From: Porphyrobacter sp.
GTDB lineage: Bacteria > Pseudomonadota > Alphaproteobacteria > Sphingomonadales > Sphingomonadaceae
Reading direction: 5' to 3'
Length of the DNA stretch: 6,771 bases
NCBI GenBank assembly: GCA_021732945.1
Contig: JAKFWB010000519.1
Coordinates: forward strand, 1-6,771
Positions 5,808 to 6,771 of this stretch are shown in pieces; position 1 is the stretch's first letter, and each line of letters starts with the position of its first letter. The notes under the pieces were generated by a model, which saw only the letters and a program-made list of their open reading frames with translations, was not told the DNA's origin and searched no databases. The position numbers and the translations under genes were made by a program.

Positions 5808-6152
5808 ATGAAAGCGACGATCTGGCACAACCCGGCCTGCGGCACGTCACGCAAGACGCTGGCCATCCTCGAAAATCTTAGCCGGGTTGAGGTGACCGTG
5901 GTCGAGTATCTAAAGCAGCCACCCACGGCAGAAAAGCTCGCGCAGCTCTATTCCGAAGCTGGTATCACCCCGCAGCAAGGCTTGCGCCTGCGCGGAACCG
6001 ACGCTGCGGAACGCGGATTGCCAGAGGCCGATGCTGCGACCGTGCTCGCCGCGATGATTGCCGATCCAATCCTGATCGAACGCCCGCTGGTTGAGACCGA
6101 CAAGGGCGTGCGGCTATGCCGACCGCAAGACGTGGTGCTGGAGATCTTGTAG
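5808..6152 (+). CDS. arsC: ArsC-type arsenate reductase (glutaredoxin-dependent, short form)
   Basis: This is a 114-residue thioredoxin-fold protein that starts MKATIWHNPACGTSRKTL, nearly identical to the active-site segment of E. coli ArsC. Cys11 matches the catalytic Cys12. The three arginines that shape the arsenate site in E. coli (60, 94, 107) correspond to Arg60 in ITPQQGLR, Arg92 in PILIERPLV and Arg105 in GVRLCRPQDVV. This full set favours a true ArsC over the Spx/YffB relatives. The family reduces arsenate to arsenite with glutathione and glutaredoxin. The protein ends just after the LEIL strand and lacks the roughly 25-residue C-terminal tail of the E. coli plasmid enzyme, as many chromosomal homologues do. 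I chose the ATG at 5808 because GAGGG (5795-5799) lies eight bases upstream; an ATG at 5793 would add five residues. No arsR, arsB or acr3 gene is nearby, so a housekeeping role is possible. Confidence 0.88.
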   Translation: MKATIWHNPACGTSRKTLAILENLSRVEVTVVEYLKQPPTAEKLAQLYSEAGITPQQGLRLRGTDAAERGLPEADAATVLAAMIADPILIERPLVETDKGVRLCRPQDVVLEIL

Positions 6153-6155
6153 AGG

Positions 6156-6177
6156 CTCAGCCGCGTTCCCGCGTGAG
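6156..6177. terminator. Hairpin at the arsC/MFS convergent junction
   Basis: CTCA (6156-6159) plus CGCG (6162-6165) pair with CGCG (6170-6173) plus TGAG (6174-6177) around a TTCC loop, with a two-base bulge. The hairpin begins four bases past the arsC stop and covers the MFS stop codon. There is no T tract on either side, so it is at best a weak bidirectional end signal. Confidence 0.2.
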
Positions 6178-6771
6178 GTCAGTGTCAGCCTGCAAGGCGG
6201 TCCAACCATGCACCAGCACCGCTGCGCACAGCGCCACGATCAGGCCAAACCCCAGCCAGTCCGAATGGCCATAGAGCCACACGCCCAGCGCGGGCGCATA
6301 GATATAGCTCGCCCCTGCCAGTGAAGCGACGATCCCGCTCGCCTGCCCCTGTTCCGCCCGCGTCACCGCCAGCGATGTGCCCGCAGTCGTGCCCGGACGA
6401 AACAATCCAAAGCCAAGCGAAGCGATGGCATAGCCCAGCGCGATCAGGTGGAGATCCCCGGCAACGCCCAGAACCAGCGTGCCCACAGCAGCAGCGGCGA
6501 TGCCCCATAAGGTCGCCGCGCGCGGCCCGAGGTTGAACCGCGGGATCAACCCCCATTGTGCCAGCAGCGTGGCAATCGCGCCGCTCATCAGCACCAGCCC
6601 GACCGGCCCCGCGCCTTCGGTCGGCGTGCCCCGCAGGCCGAGACGGTCAAGCACCAGAAAGCCGGTGATTCCCAGCACCATTGCCTGCGCATGGCCACCA
6701 AAAAAGCCCGCAAACACCCATGGGCGTAATCGCGGGTCGCGCCAACTGAGGTGCGGTGGTTCGCCGCCATC
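6157..6771 (-). CDS. Major facilitator superfamily transporter, C-terminal half (cut by right edge)
   Basis: The minus-strand frame is open from the window edge to TGA at 6157-6159, giving 204 residues; the 5' half lies outside. A GTG at 6717 is internal, because the open frame continues upstream of it with PPHLSWRDPRLRPW, the usual cytoplasmic loop before helix 7. Six hydrophobic segments follow, consistent with helices 7-12. They include VFAGFFGGHAQAMVLGITGF, GYAIASLGFGLFRPGTTAG (helix 10) and EQGQASGIVASLAGASYIYA (loop and helix 11). The tail after helix 12 is short and charged. The EQGQ-SG and FRPG patterns fit drug:proton antiporters of the MFS, but the substrate cannot be assigned. It converges on arsC with only 4 bp between stop codons. 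That does not suggest a shared arsenic operon. Confidence 0.85.
   Translation of the reverse strand, partial: DGGEPPHLSWRDPRLRPWVFAGFFGGHAQAMVLGITGFLVLDRLGLRGTPTEGAGPVGLVLMSGAIATLLAQWGLIPRFNLGPRAATLWGIAAAAVGTLVLGVAGDLHLIALGYAIASLGFGLFRPGTTAGTSLAVTRAEQGQASGIVASLAGASYIYAPALGVWLYGHSDWLGFGLIVALCAAVLVHGWTALQADTDLTRERG

Noticed and set aside
6157..6717. A 186-codon MFS gene starting at GTG 6717
   Set aside because: The frame stays open and family-like upstream to the window edge, and a six-helix product would be only half a transporter; the gene is truncated by the window.
1..6771. CRISPR arrays, tRNA or rRNA genes, insertion sequences, prophage or defence genes
   Set aside because: No regular repeat-spacer pattern, cloverleaf-like segment, transposase motif or terminal inverted repeats were seen by eye on either strand.

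Overview
This window is GC-rich, with dense gene packing and intergenic gaps from 3 to 190 bp. Its gene content is a CheA-type kinase start with a sphingomonad-like Hpt segment, a large TonB-dependent siderophore receptor and IorA-like molybdenum-hydroxylase small-subunit chemistry. Together these suggest an alphaproteobacterium, most likely of the Sphingomonadales (Erythrobacteraceae-like). The assignment is inferred from protein character only; there is no rRNA or other taxonomic marker in the window.

Layout from left to right. (1) 1-427, minus strand: the N-terminal Hpt part of a CheA-like histidine kinase, running off the left edge. (2) 488-1867, minus: a complete MATE multidrug efflux protein. 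(3) 1868-1962: a short divergent promoter region. (4) 1963-2727, plus: a class II aldolase/adducin-family protein of the adducin-like type. It keeps the metal-binding histidines but lacks the usual catalytic glutamate. (5) 2728-2917: a structured leader region. It holds a possible 45-codon Cys-containing upstream ORF, a short terminator-like hairpin and a perfect 10-bp inverted repeat. (6) 2918-3466, plus: a [2Fe-2S] protein of the xanthine-oxidase small-subunit family with abnormal cysteine spacing and no large subunit beside it. (7) 3470-5656, minus: a complete TonB-dependent siderophore receptor, convergent with the [2Fe-2S] gene across 3 bp. (8) 5657-5807: a divergent control region with a Fur-box-like palindrome. 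(9) 5808-6152, plus: a short ArsC-type arsenate reductase. (10) 6157-6771, minus: the C-terminal half of an MFS transporter, cut by the right edge.

The genes do not form one obvious pathway. Every strand switch makes a new transcription unit, so the only same-strand pairs are MATE/cheA and aldolase/[2Fe-2S]. The common theme is envelope transport (MATE, siderophore receptor, MFS) plus redox or metal chemistry ([2Fe-2S] protein, ArsC). The receptor looks iron-regulated. The most unusual parts are the [2Fe-2S] protein with its orphan context and spacing, and the repeat-rich leader in front of it.
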